Positions 33,351 through 44,412 of a stretch of 64,000 nucleotides of DNA are shown piece by piece. The stretch's first letter is position 1. Each line of letters starts with the position of its first letter. The notes below the pieces were generated by a model. That model was not told where the DNA came from and ran no database searches. It saw only the letters and a program-made list of their open reading frames with translations. The position numbers and the translations under genes were made by a program. The DNA comes from Hofstenia miamia (taxonomy: Eukaryota > Xenacoelomorpha > Acoela), in assembly GCA_004352715.1 (NCBI GenBank), contig SCFE01000082.1, forward strand, positions 42,985 to 106,984, written 5' to 3'.

Positions 33351-34691
33351 TGACATAATGATTAGTTTTGCTTCAAGTGAGAATCAATATTTGCATTCTT
33401 GAAAAATGAAACACATTAAGTCAAAATTTGAATGAGAACATTATATTATATTAAAAAAAGAAAATTTTAAGCAATTATGTTCTTTCTAAAACAAAGCACA
33501 CATTTTTGACGTTTTTATACAATGTTTACGAGAATATATTAGTAATTATCATTTTTCTGTAGAAATATTGTTATATAGTTGAACTCCATTACTGCATAAA
33601 TCCCTTTCGCCGCAACATTCTTTCTACAGTACTGGATTTTACTCAATATTGAATTTTAAAAAAAGTATGTCTACTCTATTAAGAAAGTTGAAATGCACTA
33701 AGAATAACTCGTAATGTACCGTTGATTTAAAAATTTGAAAATATTTAGTAATTGTTGACATTGATTTTTGTTTTTCTCCATTGATTGCAAAAAATTTCTT
33801 GAACTTCTAAAAGCCTTCCAACAACACCCTCTTCATTGTGAAAAATATATTATTCAGGTATTTTGCACAATATTAGACTAAACTTCAATTGGGCCTATTT
33901 TTGTATTTGGGAAACAGAAAATCTACGCAGCATTGGATTTTCACGGAATAACGATTTACACAGTACTTCGGTATAACAATAATGCATATGATTGCATTTT
34001 GGACATCGGACTTTTGCGTTTTTACACAATAAAAGATTTAAAAAATACTGGAGTTGGACGTAAGTATATTTTCCAGCATCAAGCATTATCACCGGGAGCG
34101 GATCTAGGTATTTTTGTTAGGAGAGGCATGCACGTCCTAAAAATTTTTAAGTGCTTTACTATCCATTTTAAACAAATGTGTTTCTTAATTATTTTTTCTT
34201 AATCATAAACAAGCACATTTTTTAAAATCTTGTTGAAGCTAAATAATACAGATCGCAAATAAAATAATTTTTTTACCAATTGTATTCAATGAATTTTTTG
34301 GAATTTGCAGTTTGTGATACATGTTGAAGTGGCACCGGAAGTGGAGTGGCATTTGCTATCTCAATATATTTATTGAGGTAGCTATGCCATCTCATTATTT
34401 CAATTTAATATACTGACTAACATTCAGACACAAAAAAAACAAAACATTATCAACAAAATTTAAACATCCAAAATATTTTTTTACTGCAAATATTTAATGC
34501 CAATATATTATAGTTTGCTTCTGTTTTTATATGTTTGTAAAAATATCCATTTTTCGGAAAAAAAATTAAATGCTTCAAAGTATTGCAGTCTTAAGCAACT
34601 AATGCTAATCTTAGATGTTCAATTCAAATGTTTTCAATTTCTTGGATATAATACAGAAGATTCAATTAACAATATGTTTTGCCTATAAATG

Positions 34692-34731
<40 letters not shown>

Positions 34732-35022
34732 TTTTTAACAATTTCCTTTTCAATACTATTTTTTCTAACAAAATATTGCATTTATTTCTAATATATAAGG
34801 AATAACAAATTCAAATTTACCGGGAAACCATGAAAAAGATTCATGCTCTTATCAGAATGAATCAGCAATAGGTTTTTTTGCAGTTACACCTTGTTTAATT
34901 ATTCTAGCTTAGTGCTAGCCCGGTACCCAATTGTTGAAATATTGTAAGTTTGAGCTTGGCCTGCTTGCTTAAATCATAATTGTTAAGTATTTCATGGTTT
35001 TTTCTGAAATCTAATCATTTAG
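33351..35022. other. no gene recognised; (TA)n at 34693-34723
   Basis: AT-rich sequence. The only clear feature is a TA repeat of about 15 units at 34693-34723. Upstream dynein exons are expected on the plus strand, but I could not find one here, so the preceding intron probably covers this region. Confidence 0.5.
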
Positions 35023-35425
35023 GTGAGTTGATCTACGGAGGAAGAGTTACAGATGATTTTGATCGGCGTTGCTTAAAGACAGTTTTGAGAAAGTTTTACA
35101 TTCCTGAGATTTTCAGTGATAACTATTCTTTCACACCTGATTCTGTAAGTGTAGAAATTATGCTTATTACTTTTTAAGTTCATATTGTTTTTTATTAAAA
35201 AAAATGATCGCATTAACATTATGTTTTTTAGTCTTATGCAATTCCCAATGGGATTTCTGACTTTGATTCCGTGCAACAGCTCGTGGAAGAGCTTCCAGTG
35301 TCAGATATGCCAGAAGTGTTTGGAATGCATTCCAATGCTCAAAAGGCTTATCAAACAAGAATGGCTGAACAATTAGTGAACAACATCCGCTTAGCTCAGC
35401 CACGACTGGCGTCAAATGTTATGGG
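35023..35425 (+). CDS. two exons of an axonemal-type dynein heavy chain (partial gene)
   Basis: Exon 35023-35144 follows ATTTAG and ends before GTAAGT. It reads ELIYGGRVTDDFDRR, then a segment ending YSFTPDS. Exon 35232-35425 follows TTTTTTTAG and reads SYAIPNGISDFDS, then LPVSDMPEVFGMHSNAQ. YGGRVTDDxDRR and LPxxDxPEvFGxHxNA are hallmarks of the C-terminal region of dynein heavy chains, downstream of the AAA modules. Dynein is the ATP-driven motor of cilia and flagella. The frame is continuous across the intron. The second exon may end at GTATTC (35426), or be cut by the LINE that begins immediately after. No later dynein exon was found to 64 kb, so the gene is either very large or broken here. 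The exact subtype is unresolved. Confidence 0.85.
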
Positions 35426-36138
35426 GTATTCATACTAACTTGTCAACATTTATAAAGAGTGTGCATATCATACACACTATATATTCTCTATATAATGCTC
35501 GTAGCACAAAATCAGGAAAAGCTGTTCTTAAATTTCTAGACAATGGTAATACTGATAATGTTGTTAATACATTAAAAAATTTAGGATATGTCCCCAAGAT
35601 TCCAATGTCATTGAAGCCCACTATATCAATTTCCTATATTTCATCAACATATGGACCACTTAATTCTAATTCATTTGTAAAAAATCTCATTGAAAGCAAC
35701 AAAAATATCGACATAACAGAAAATGACTTTAACTTTCTATATTCCTATAAAGTAAAATCAGGTGATTATGTTGTAGTTGCACGTGTAAGTGCGCATGCTA
35801 GATCACTGCTGCTGAACCAAGGATATATCTCTTTTTACAACCAAGTATGTCACATAACAGATATCATTAAACCAAGAATGTGTACAAATTGTCAAAGCTA
35901 CGGACATTCTAAGTCAAAGTGTACATCTAAGCTAAAATGCGGCTACTGTGGAGAAGACCATGAATCTAAGCTTTGTACTGTTAAAAATAACACAAATAAT
36001 CATAAATGTGTCAACTGTGTGAACAATAATAATGCAAACCACAGCTCATTCGATTCAAATTGTCCTCGTAGAATAATCGAAATGAAACAACTTATTAAGT
36101 ATATTGATTGGGGAAATTCTAAACCTCAATTTGACTGA
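35416..36138 (+). CDS. LINE ORF1 protein with zinc knuckles
   Basis: The 240-residue frame has an N-terminal RNA-binding-like half and a C-terminal set of Cys/His knuckles: MCTNCQSYGHSKSKC at about residues 155-170, then CGYCGEDHESKLC, then a Cys-rich stretch ending in NCP. This is the Gag-like ORF1 of Jockey/I-type LINEs, which binds the element RNA. The frame is open, but the true start may be upstream, because the first codons overlap the dynein exon boundary. Confidence 0.75.
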   Translation: MLWGIHTNLSTFIKSVHIIHTIYSLYNARSTKSGKAVLKFLDNGNTDNVVNTLKNLGYVPKIPMSLKPTISISYISSTYGPLNSNSFVKNLIESNKNIDITENDFNFLYSYKVKSGDYVVVARVSAHARSLLLNQGYISFYNQVCHITDIIKPRMCTNCQSYGHSKSKCTSKLKCGYCGEDHESKLCTVKNNTNNHKCVNCVNNNNANHSSFDSNCPRRIIEMKQLIKYIDWGNSKPQFD

Positions 36139-36153
36139 CTAGATCGGAAATAC

Positions 36154-37009
36154 ATGTACCCCCGTATTCTGCTTATAAATGCCAGGTCTATCAAAAAATA
36201 TGTTGTTCATTTAAGAAAACGGGCTTCATCTATTTTGGCTGATGATCTAAATAATTTAGATATAGACATTTGCTTAGTAACTGAATCTCATCTTAAGGAA
36301 TGCATTCCAAATAGCTATATATCTATAAATGGCTATGATATATTTCGAAGAGATCGCATTGTGTGTACCTGTAGAAGGCGAAATTGTNACATCCGTACAA
36401 AATATACAGATTAATTATCCCACTGTACCTTTGACTATTGCAGAAGACTTCAATAATCTTAGTATGAACGATCTTGTAACTAATGGTTTTACTAAACTAG
36501 ATCATGGTCCTACAAGAGGTATATCTTCACTTGATTTAGTACTTACAAACTCTCCACATCTTGTAGATTACGCCGCAACTATATCACCAAGCTTCCCAAC
36601 AGATCACCTTGGGGTTTTTGTAAACCCAATTTGTCGATTCCCAGTTAAACGTTTTCAATTATTTTTCCGTGACTTAGATGCTCGGTTTCACCTAGCATTT
36701 TCAACTGCACTTATATCTACTTCATTTGATTACATTTATGATTTTACAGACGCTAATCTTTCATTGACTAAACTTCAACAGCACATAAAGGAACTATTCG
36801 AAAATTGCTATCCTATTAGAACTGTGTGGATGAGTAATCGTGATCCAAACTGGGTTACTCCCAAAGTTAAGTACCTTCTAGATAAGAAACACCTTGCTAT
36901 AAAAAAATCGCAAGTGCATAAATATATTGCCTTAGATCATAGAATACAACAGATGAAAATTGACTATTTTTATCTACCAAAAAAATCAAGGGTTGATGGC
37001 GAAATGTAA
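36154..37009 (+). pseudogene. LINE AP-type endonuclease domain (broken)
   Basis: The start (36154-36360) reads LLINARSIKK and LDIDICLVTESHLK, the N-terminal motifs of an APE-type endonuclease, with the catalytic Glu in TES. After a shift around the N at 36388 the second frame gives AEDFN in place of the usual GDFN, then LDLVLTNSP and PTDHLGV with the catalytic DH. About 70 residues between these parts are missing, so the domain is deleted internally. Confidence 0.8.
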
Positions 37010-37078
37010 ATAATATAACACACAGAGAATAAAGTTCAGCAAAAATTGATCATTCTTCTTTTAATCCACAATTATTAA

Positions 37079-38625
37079 ATGAACAATTATGTGAACGATC
37101 AAAGCGGAAATTCTAAGCCACAGCCAATTTTTCTCGAACAACAATTAGATACATTTGATTTGCCTGAAATTCTTTTGAACCTGATATCATACTTAATGAG
37201 AACTTGTAAACGCACAACTGCAGGACCGGATGGGATTCCTTATTGGATATTTCGCCAACACTGGGTCACTTTAGCTCCACCATATTGTTTTGTTTCAATT
37301 TGTCGTTGAAATCAGCTCGTTTTCCTGAAATTTTCAAGCTTGCAAATATCGTGCCAATACCAAAATGTGCAGTTGCCCGTACTGTAAATGACATACGTGG
37401 TATTAGTATTACACTATTTGCTTCACGCATATTTGAAAAAGCTGTTCATCGTCACGCATATTTGAAAAAGCTGTTCATCGCCTTTTTATCACTCCTCAAA
37501 TCGAATCATTTGGTGATCCATTTCAATTCGCATATCGCCGATCAATGTCAACTATTGATCTTTTAGCTACATTTCAATTCTATATACTATCTAACTTAGA
37601 TTGCAATGAAATATCAGGGATTCATTCATCTTTTATAGACTTATCTAAAGCTTTCGATCAATTATGCCAAGAACAAGCTGCTAACAATTTTCCTGATTTT
37701 ATAAAGTACTCACAAGTATGTACATGGCTATATGACTTCAGCATAGGTAGAAAGCAGCAATTATTTTGGGAGGGCAACAATGAAACTGCACTTCCAATAG
37801 ATCTTGGATCATCACAGGGAACAGTAGGAGGTCCAAATATCTTTAGTATGACAAGAGATAAACTTCGTAAAATCCATGAAACATCATTACTTCCTAAGTA
37901 TTCGGATGATATGACCCCATCTAGTCTTTGTGTTGACCGTGCAAGTGAACAATAGAAATCGATATTCATAGAAGAAGTTAATAATGTAATAAGTTGGGCC
38001 ACAGATAATAACTTAAAGATCAATAATTCAAAATCAAAACAAATCAGATTTTCCTTAAATTCATCATCTAATTGCAATTGTACTATCCCAAAAGAATTTG
38101 AAATCGTAAAAGAAACTAATTTATTAGGTATAATATTTCAGGAAAATATGAAATTCTCAAGTCATATCAACAAAATGCTTAATCAATTAAATCGAACATT
38201 ATATATTTTTCGTGATCTTATTCACAATAATGTCAATATAAAAGATAGAACAAAGGTGTTTGAGGCAATTGTTGTAACCAAAGTGTGATATGGTATAGAT
38301 ATTTATGGAGGAAATAAGACTCAACTTAATTACATCAACAAATTCTTTCGATCTTGTTTTGTTAAAAATTATTGAATTTGTGATAAGAGATGAAGAAGAC
38401 CAAAGATTAGTAAATAAGATCTATAGAAATAATCGCCATCCATTACACCAGGTAATTATGAAAAATCGAAACATGAGTAATAACAGAAGCGGAAAAGAAT
38501 ACATTCCAATGTTAACAAGAAGAGAAGCATTTAAAAAGAGTTTTATTCCACGAGTCCTATCCCAAATTTTAAAGTATTTTATGTTAAATCACATATCAAA
38601 AAACATTTTTCACAGACATTTGTGA
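37079..38625 (+). pseudogene. LINE reverse transcriptase (broken)
   Basis: Motifs in order are TTAGPDGIPYWIF (about 37215), FPEIFKLANIVPIPK, IRGISI, STIDLL (37546), FIDLSKAFDQ (about 37635), GSSQGTVGGPN (about 37810) and YSDDM in place of YADD (about 37900). They are followed by WATDNNLKIN and LLGIIF (about 38130). A 29-base tandem duplication (37423-37451 and 37452-37480) shifts the frame, and there are stops near 37952 and 38288. It is a dead copy. Confidence 0.85.
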
Positions 38626-38660
38626 ACAAGTTTCATATGTTTAGTTTTGTTTTTATTTAT

Positions 38661-40454
38661 TTATTTTGTTTTACCATTTCGTGTACTTCGAACATGAAAA
38701 TTAAAGTTTTCAATGTTTTTTGTTCTCGAAATATTCTTGGGTTTTGGTAACAAAATTATCGAGTGTTATGAAATTCTCAATTTGTTTTCTTATTGTTACA
38801 TTCCACACCTTCTTTGCGGCTATGAACTACTCAATAAGCACATAACTTCGTGAACATGACACGTTCATCAAGTGTTTCTTCCACAAACAACTCCATGATA
38901 TTTTTGAGAGCACGTTATCATGAAATGCGCTGCCTCTTTGTGATTGCGATGGTAACATAGACCAATTGAACAGTAATGGAAATGCAATGTTTGCAAGTTG
39001 AAGAGCTTCATCATGTTCATTACTAGAACCTTCTATGATTTTAGGGTCTCAGCTCGAAAGTCGGAAGCAGTGCCTAATAATATTTTTTTCTCCTGTCACA
39101 AGCTCAGTCTTGATTTTTGAAATAACTGACATAAAATTAATGCGATTTGTTTGAGAGACATGCTCTACATAATCACTGTATCTGAAAACCAATGCCATTC
39201 ATTCCTTGGACTAGAAAATTGTTTATTAAAATATTTATATGTTATTTATGTTATTAAGATACATAATCATAATATGTATTTTTAACTTGTGAAGAAAAGT
39301 CTAAATTTGTGATATCCTTAGTTACTGAGGCTGTTTCAAAAGTAATAAAATATTAAATCACTAAGCTGTCCTAAGTTGCAAATAATTTAAAAATGTATTG
39401 CCATGTAAGCCTAGGGAGCTTACTCATTTAATTTTGAGTTCCTTCCGGGGTCTCTTGGCTCAACTGCTTCAATTTTTTTTGTACAATTTGCACCTGACAA
39501 GACCGTCCTATCGTTGTGTACTTTTGTTAAAAAAGCTAAGATTTTTAACCATACCAAGGAATGCTATTGGTTCAATAAAGATGCTGTTGTGCCACACATA
39601 CTTATGCAATGCGTAGTAGAACTATGGCAGGGTTGTAAATGGATCAGGCAAGTTTACCCCAACCCAATCGAAATTCTGTTGAGTTTTATTGCGTTTAATC
39701 CAACCCAAAGTCGTGTCAAATGTGACCCAATTCAAATTTCACTACTTCTATTGGTCTTTGTTTTAACATCGTTATGTACATACTTTTGAAAAAATAACTA
39801 GTAGTAAAAAGTAAATGTTTTATAGTGAAATTTAAAATAAATATACACTTACAATACATAACTCTCTTTCGATAAAGTAGTCATTAACCACATTATTTAA
39901 AACCTTATACAAAATATTTCTGCCGCGAAATGGCTTACGAAAATTGATTGTGAGCGCAATCTTAATACATGGCATAACAATATTTTTAACGATTGGGCCA
40001 AATGACCTCCATTTTACGTCATTTCCAAATCTTTATAAATCGTGAAGCAATTGCACATTGTAGTTCTGCTTTACTTCAAATGAAATATTTGCTCGATTTT
40101 GCGACAATTTCCATTCTATTCAACTTGAAATCAACAAAATAAATGGGTGAATAAGACGCAAATTCCCTAAAATCTATCAAGTATTTCTTTTGAAGAAAAA
40201 CAGCCTTACACTGCACTGCATATTGAAATTATCCCTCCGTAGATACGTCCCAGCGCCAACCCATTTCAACTAAAATCCTGAATATAGAGTAACAGGAGTC
40301 GATTTTGCAGTTTTTAAAGAATTACGCTCACTTTGAAATAATAACATTATATTCTGAAGATCTATTGTTCAATAATCAATACATCAAATCAGTCTATTTG
40401 CACATCATTGATTTTACAGAGTGAAAATAATTAAACAGACGAATGCTTCCGGTT
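38661..40454. other. 1.8 kb without recognised gene
   Basis: Short frames only. Bases 40250-40320 resemble the flank downstream of the other lipase (46770-46815; both contain TAGAGTAACA after a similar stretch), so the duplicated unit extends beyond the coding region. Confidence 0.55.
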
Positions 40455-41423
40455 TCATATCTTATCATGTATCGCTTCATATCTTTCCATGTATCGCTTT
40501 AGACTACAGTTAGAGATTGTGGGAAACTCTCCAAGATCAATGTTATAATAATGAGTATGGAAGGAAATGCAATCTCGTGTATTTTCAAAACATCGAAATG
40601 TATATTTATCACTGCAATGCATGTCTTCGTCTTTTGGCAAGCCCTTGCACAGAGTGAAGTTTGAAGATTTCTTCATATCGTCTGTATCATAAAAAACTTC
40701 TAACCCATGATGATATGGATCATCATTACCGGTTGCGCACGCTCTTTCGAATTCTAGATATCGACATGGTGGTAAATGCACTACTGGATCTATATAGTCG
40801 ACAACGCGAAATGAATGATTAACCATTTGATCGTGTTTCATGGCATATTCATGATCGCCCACTCGAGGTTGTCCAAAAGTATAGAGAACGATTCTGTTTG
40901 CTAAAAGAGGATAATCGATTACAATTTGCATTGCAGCCAATGATGCCAGTGCAGCTCCAAGAGAATGCCCAGTGATCCATATTGAGTAATTACCGTATTT
41001 CATTACATTGTCTATAAATGTTTTATTCAATTTTCGATAAATTCCTTTAAAGGCGACTTTCCAATATCCTAATACTTTACCTTTGTTTTGAAAATTTTCC
41101 TTGTCGAAGAATGATGCTACTTGCGCAAGTAATTGATCAAGATCATTAGTTCCCCTGAAAGAAAATAGCACAACCTTGGTAGGATGAGATACAGCCACAA
41201 ACGCAGAAATGCTGTCTAATGTATCATGCCGAAATGTATCTTGAGTAACGTGTTGCCAAAAGTGTTGTCCGAATATATTTGAGAGGCAGGTTTCGGGATC
41301 ATCAGAGTATGCTGCGGAGGAAAGCAATGCCATTCTATACGATAAATCTCTGTCAAATTCATAGGCTTCAATGTCTATTAAGGAAGAAATAACGCAAAAA
41401 ACTATCATGAATTTGATAAACAT
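40455..41423 (-). CDS. secreted class-3 (fungal-type) lipase
   Basis: A 322-residue, single-exon gene. Residues 1-20 form a signal peptide (hydrophobic core, then DIEA before YEFDRD). The alpha/beta-hydrolase core of the Lipase_3 family shows FRGT at 89-92 (oxyanion region), the nucleophile elbow GHSLG at 152-156 with Ser154, the catalytic Asp in YIDPVVHLPP (D212) and the catalytic His in YHHGLEVFY (238 or 239). Cysteines in the C-terminal third suggest disulfides. It should hydrolyse triacylglycerols or related esters outside the cell or in the gut. All catalytic residues are present and no break is seen. Its closest relative is 46969-47949. No TATA box is called. Confidence 0.92.
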   Translation of the reverse strand: MFIKFMIVFCVISSLIDIEAYEFDRDLSYRMALLSSAAYSDDPETCLSNIFGQHFWQHVTQDTFRHDTLDSISAFVAVSHPTKVVLFSFRGTNDLDQLLAQVASFFDKENFQNKGKVLGYWKVAFKGIYRKLNKTFIDNVMKYGNYSIWITGHSLGAALASLAAMQIVIDYPLLANRIVLYTFGQPRVGDHEYAMKHDQMVNHSFRVVDYIDPVVHLPPCRYLEFERACATGNDDPYHHGLEVFYDTDDMKKSSNFTLCKGLPKDEDMHCSDKYTFRCFENTRDCISFHTHYYNIDLGEFPTISNCSLKRYMERYEAIHDKI

Positions 41424-42036
41424 TGCTTGGTTGTTTTACCAGTACGGATCAAATATCCTAACAAACAATATGTTAGTAAAAACTTGGTTTCGAATAAGAT
41501 TTTAACGGAGGGAAATTTTCGTCAATTCAAATACTTAACAAATTAACTTCAACGTTCAGATTAAGATGCTTTCGTGTAATACTCTAAATGGGGGAATTGA
41601 GAAAGTTGCTTATTCATTGTTTTATAATATAAGGAATGGAATGTTAAATAAGAAATGTATTCTCTAAGACACCAACACCAATATTTATTTTGAAATATTG
41701 ATCGTTTTTTTTGATGAAACAAATTTTTTTTCTTATTATTTTCTGTAGCAATATTTTAAAATTAAAGAGTATTTACAATGATCACTCAACGATCCCTGAC
41801 ATTGTGTAGTTGTTTTGACTCATTATACTATGGTATAATTACGTTGAATTGCAAAATGACATTCTATATATTTTTCGATGTTTGGATGTGGAGAAAGGAC
41901 AGTAATTGTCCTGATCTGACGAGTTGCGTTGCAATTGAATAGCAGTTTTATGCTCACATGCAAGCTAAGTGCACCGAAGAACGTTTAGACCCATCTCATT
42001 TTGCTTATGAGCCCTATTTCCAGGAGCAGAGAAAAC
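41424..42036. other. upstream region of lipase gene
   Basis: About 600 bases without a gene. It would contain the promoter of the 40455-41423 lipase on the minus strand, but I cannot define its elements. Confidence 0.5.
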
Positions 42037-42171
42037 ATAATAATAATAATAATAATAATATGTAGGACAAAGACAAGAGGATGCAAAGATCAGTTGTTGA
42101 TAGAGCAGGCAGTGGTGGAGAATTGTAGAAGAAGGAAGACAAACTTAGCAATGGCATGGATAGACTACAGN

Positions 42172-42365
42172 TGACCAGAGGCAAGTGCATAGATGGAGAT
42201 GGCTTGAGGATGAGCAGTGAGGATAAGATTGAGGAAGTCAAAGATGGGTACAAGTACTTAGGTGTGATAAAGAAAGATAGAACAGATCATGAGGAAATGA
42301 AGACGAGGTTAAGAAAAGAATACAAGAGGAGAATAAGGAAAGTACTACAGAAGTCAGCATTAAAT
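42172..42365. other. misplaced duplicate contig inside the R4 element
   Basis: This segment, bounded by single Ns at 42171 and 42366, repeats 42622-42815 almost exactly. The flanking sequence makes sense without it, since the RT motif FQGDSL follows directly. It looks like a repeat contig wrongly placed by scaffolding. Confidence 0.8.
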
Positions 42366-42366
42366 N

Positions 42367-42905
42367 CATATTCCAGGGAGACAGCTTAGCATCACTACTG
42401 TTCGTAGTTAGCTGAATCCCTATCACAGAAAAGTTAAAGGAGACAGGCATAGGGTATAAGATGGAGAAAAGGGTAGAGAAGTAAGTCACCTGGGGTACAT
42501 GGACGACCTGAAGATGTATGCTAGTTGAAGGAAGATGTTGCAGAAACAAGTGGAGACATTGGAGAAGTCAAGCAGAGATTCAGGGTTGGAATTTGGATTA
42601 GGAAAGTGTGCAGCAGTGACAATGACCAGAGGCAAGTGCATAGATGGAGATGGCTTGAGGATGAGCAGTGAGGATAAGATTGAGGAAGTCAAAGATGGGT
42701 ACAAGTACTTAGGTGTGATAAAGAAAGATAGAACAGATCATGAGGAAATGAAGACGAGGTTAAGAAAAGAATACAAGAGGAGAATAAGGAAAGTACTACA
42801 GAAGTCAGCATTAAATGAGCAGAATAGTATAAAAGCAATTAATACATGGGCAATACCAGTGTTGAGATATTCCGCAGGAATAGTTAGTGGAACAAGAATG
42901 AACTA
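42367..42905 (+). pseudogene. R4-type reverse transcriptase, C-terminal half
   Basis: Frames across two stops (near 42411 and 42482) give FQGDSLASLLFVVS, GYMDDLKMYAS and then the open stretch 42535-42905 with GLEFGLGKCAAV and YKYLGVIKKDR. The MDDLK form of the YxDD motif is typical of the R2/R4 group. The 5' half of RT, with motifs 1 to A, is absent. Confidence 0.8.
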
Positions 42906-43967
42906 AGGGAATTAGACAGGAAGACAAGGAAGATACTAGTAGCAGAGAGAGCATTCAACTTAAATGGAGAGGTAGATAGGCTGTACATGGCAAGGCATAA
43001 GGGAGGGAAAAGACTGCTAACTGTGGAGGAAGCTGTAGAAGCAGAAGCACTAGGGCTAAAGGAATACGTAGAAGCACAACCTAGAGGATCAATACTAGAG
43101 GTCACTAAAGAGTTAAGGAAGATAAGAACTGAGAGTGAAAGAAAGACAGAATACCAGAGTAGGATGGAATTAGAGAAACAAACAAGGTATAGGCAGAAGA
43201 CAATGCATGGAGAATACTGGAGGAACACAGAAAAGTGTGACAGAGAAGAGAGCAACAAGTGGTTAAAGAAGGCAGGACTGAAGAGAGAAACAGAAGCACT
43301 GATAATGGCAGCACAGGAGCAAGCAATAAGAACAAACTAGATGAAGAAGCATGTAGTCAGAAGAGTAGAAGTAAGTGATAAGTGTAGGCTATGTAAGAAA
43401 GAGGCGGAGAAAGTAGATCATCTGATAGCAGGGTGTGAGAAATTGGCGCAGAATGAATATAAGTTCAAGCATGAGAAGGTGGGAAGAATGGAACAATGGA
43501 GTTTGAGCAGGCAGCATGGGTTATAAGCAGGAGACAAGTGGTATGAGCACAAGCCACAGGGCGTCATAGAAAATGAGAAGATTAAGATAGTGTGGGACTT
43601 CAACATACAAACAAGCAAGGTGATAGAAGCGCGGAGGCCAGACATAGTAGTAGTAGACAAAGAGAAAAGATTGGGAACAGTGATAGACATAGCAGTACCA
43701 AAGGACAGGAATGTAGAAAGCAAGGAGAAAGAGAAGATAGACAAGTACAGGAAGTTGGCAGAGGAAATAGAAAGGCTGTGGAAATTGAAGAATGTTAAAG
43801 TAGTCCCTGTGGTAGCAAGAGCACTAGGAGCAGTAAGTAAGAAGCATAAGAGATACTTGGAGGAGTTAGGAGTACTAAAGTGGGGAGGAGCAGTAGCACA
43901 GAAGGCAGCATTGTTAGGAACAGCTAGAGTCCTGAGGAAAGTTCTCAGACTCCTTAGGAACTGGTGA
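42906..43967 (+). pseudogene. R4-type linker, zinc finger and restriction-like endonuclease
   Basis: Frame 42987-43340 is a highly charged helical region. After an in-frame TAG (43338-43340), 43341-43526 carries C-x2-C-x8-H-x4-C (CRLCKKEAEKVDHLIAGC). A frameshift near 43525 leads to 43590-43967 with RPDIVVVDKEKRLG and VIDIAVP, the PD-(D/E)XK active site that nicks the target DNA. The region ends 40 bases before the TAA tail. Confidence 0.85.
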
Positions 43968-44010
43968 GTTCCCCGAGCTGACAGGAATACCAGCATGAAG
44001 CTGTGAGAAC

Positions 44011-44063
<53 letters not shown>

Positions 44064-44081
44064 GTNNNNNNNNNNNNNNNN

Positions 44082-44412
44082 AGCAAGAGCACTAGGAGCA
44101 GTAAGTAAGAAGCATAAGAGATACTTGGAGGAGTTAGGAGTACTAAAGTGGGGAGGAGCAGTAGCACAGAAGGCAGCATTGTTAGGAACAGCTAGAGTCC
44201 TGAGGAAAGCTCTCAGACTCCCTGGGAANNNNNNNNNNNNNNNNNNNNNNNNNNNNNNNNNNNNNNNNNNNNNNNNNNNNNNNNNNNNNNNNNNNNNNNN
44301 NNNNNNNNNNNNNNNNNNNNNNNNNNNNNNNNNNNNNNNNNNNNNNNNNNNNNNNNNNNNNNNNNNNNNNNNNNNNNNNNNNNNNNNNNNNNNATAATAA
44401 TAATAATAATAA
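44082..44412 (+). mobile_element. second R4 3' fragment with N gap and TAA repeat
   Basis: Bases 44082-44228 repeat 43817-43963 with few differences and follow a 16-base N run. After N 44229-44393, a TAA repeat (44394-44412) follows. It is either a second truncated insertion in the same repeat or an unmerged duplicate of the first. Confidence 0.7.

Larger units (their letters stand above)
35416..38660 (+). mobile_element. degenerate LINE (Jockey/I-like) with ORF1, endonuclease and RT
   Basis: ORF1 (35416-36138), AP endonuclease (36154-37009) and RT (37079-38625) follow each other on the plus strand, the order of two-ORF LINEs. Frameshifts, stops and an N at 36388 break ORF2. Downstream, 38640-38700 is a T-rich 3' end. 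The 5' end lies within or just after the second dynein exon. Confidence 0.82.
42037..44063 (+). mobile_element. R4/Dong-type LINE inserted in TAA repeats
   Basis: The element is bounded by (TAA)n at 42037-42060 and 44011-44063. Its single ORF is broken but keeps RT motifs FQGDSL (about 42370) and GYMDDLK (about 42490). YKYLGV and a long basic region follow. Then come the C-terminal zinc finger CRLCKKEAEKVDHLIAGC and the restriction-like endonuclease motif RPDIVVV...VIDIAVP (about 43640-43695). RLE endonuclease at the C-terminus and insertion in TAA repeats are known for Dong/R4 elements. The N-terminal half of the ORF is missing (5' truncation), and the 42172-42365 segment is a misplaced duplicate. 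Confidence 0.85.

Noticed and set aside
33895-34092. Minus-strand frame with CPKCNHMHYC
   Set aside because: The short Cys/His match lacks the rest of any domain and has no neighbouring coding support.
42014-44179. Ser/Leu-rich minus-strand frames over the R4 element
   Set aside because: They are antisense shadows of the purine-rich R4 coding strand and of TAA repeats.
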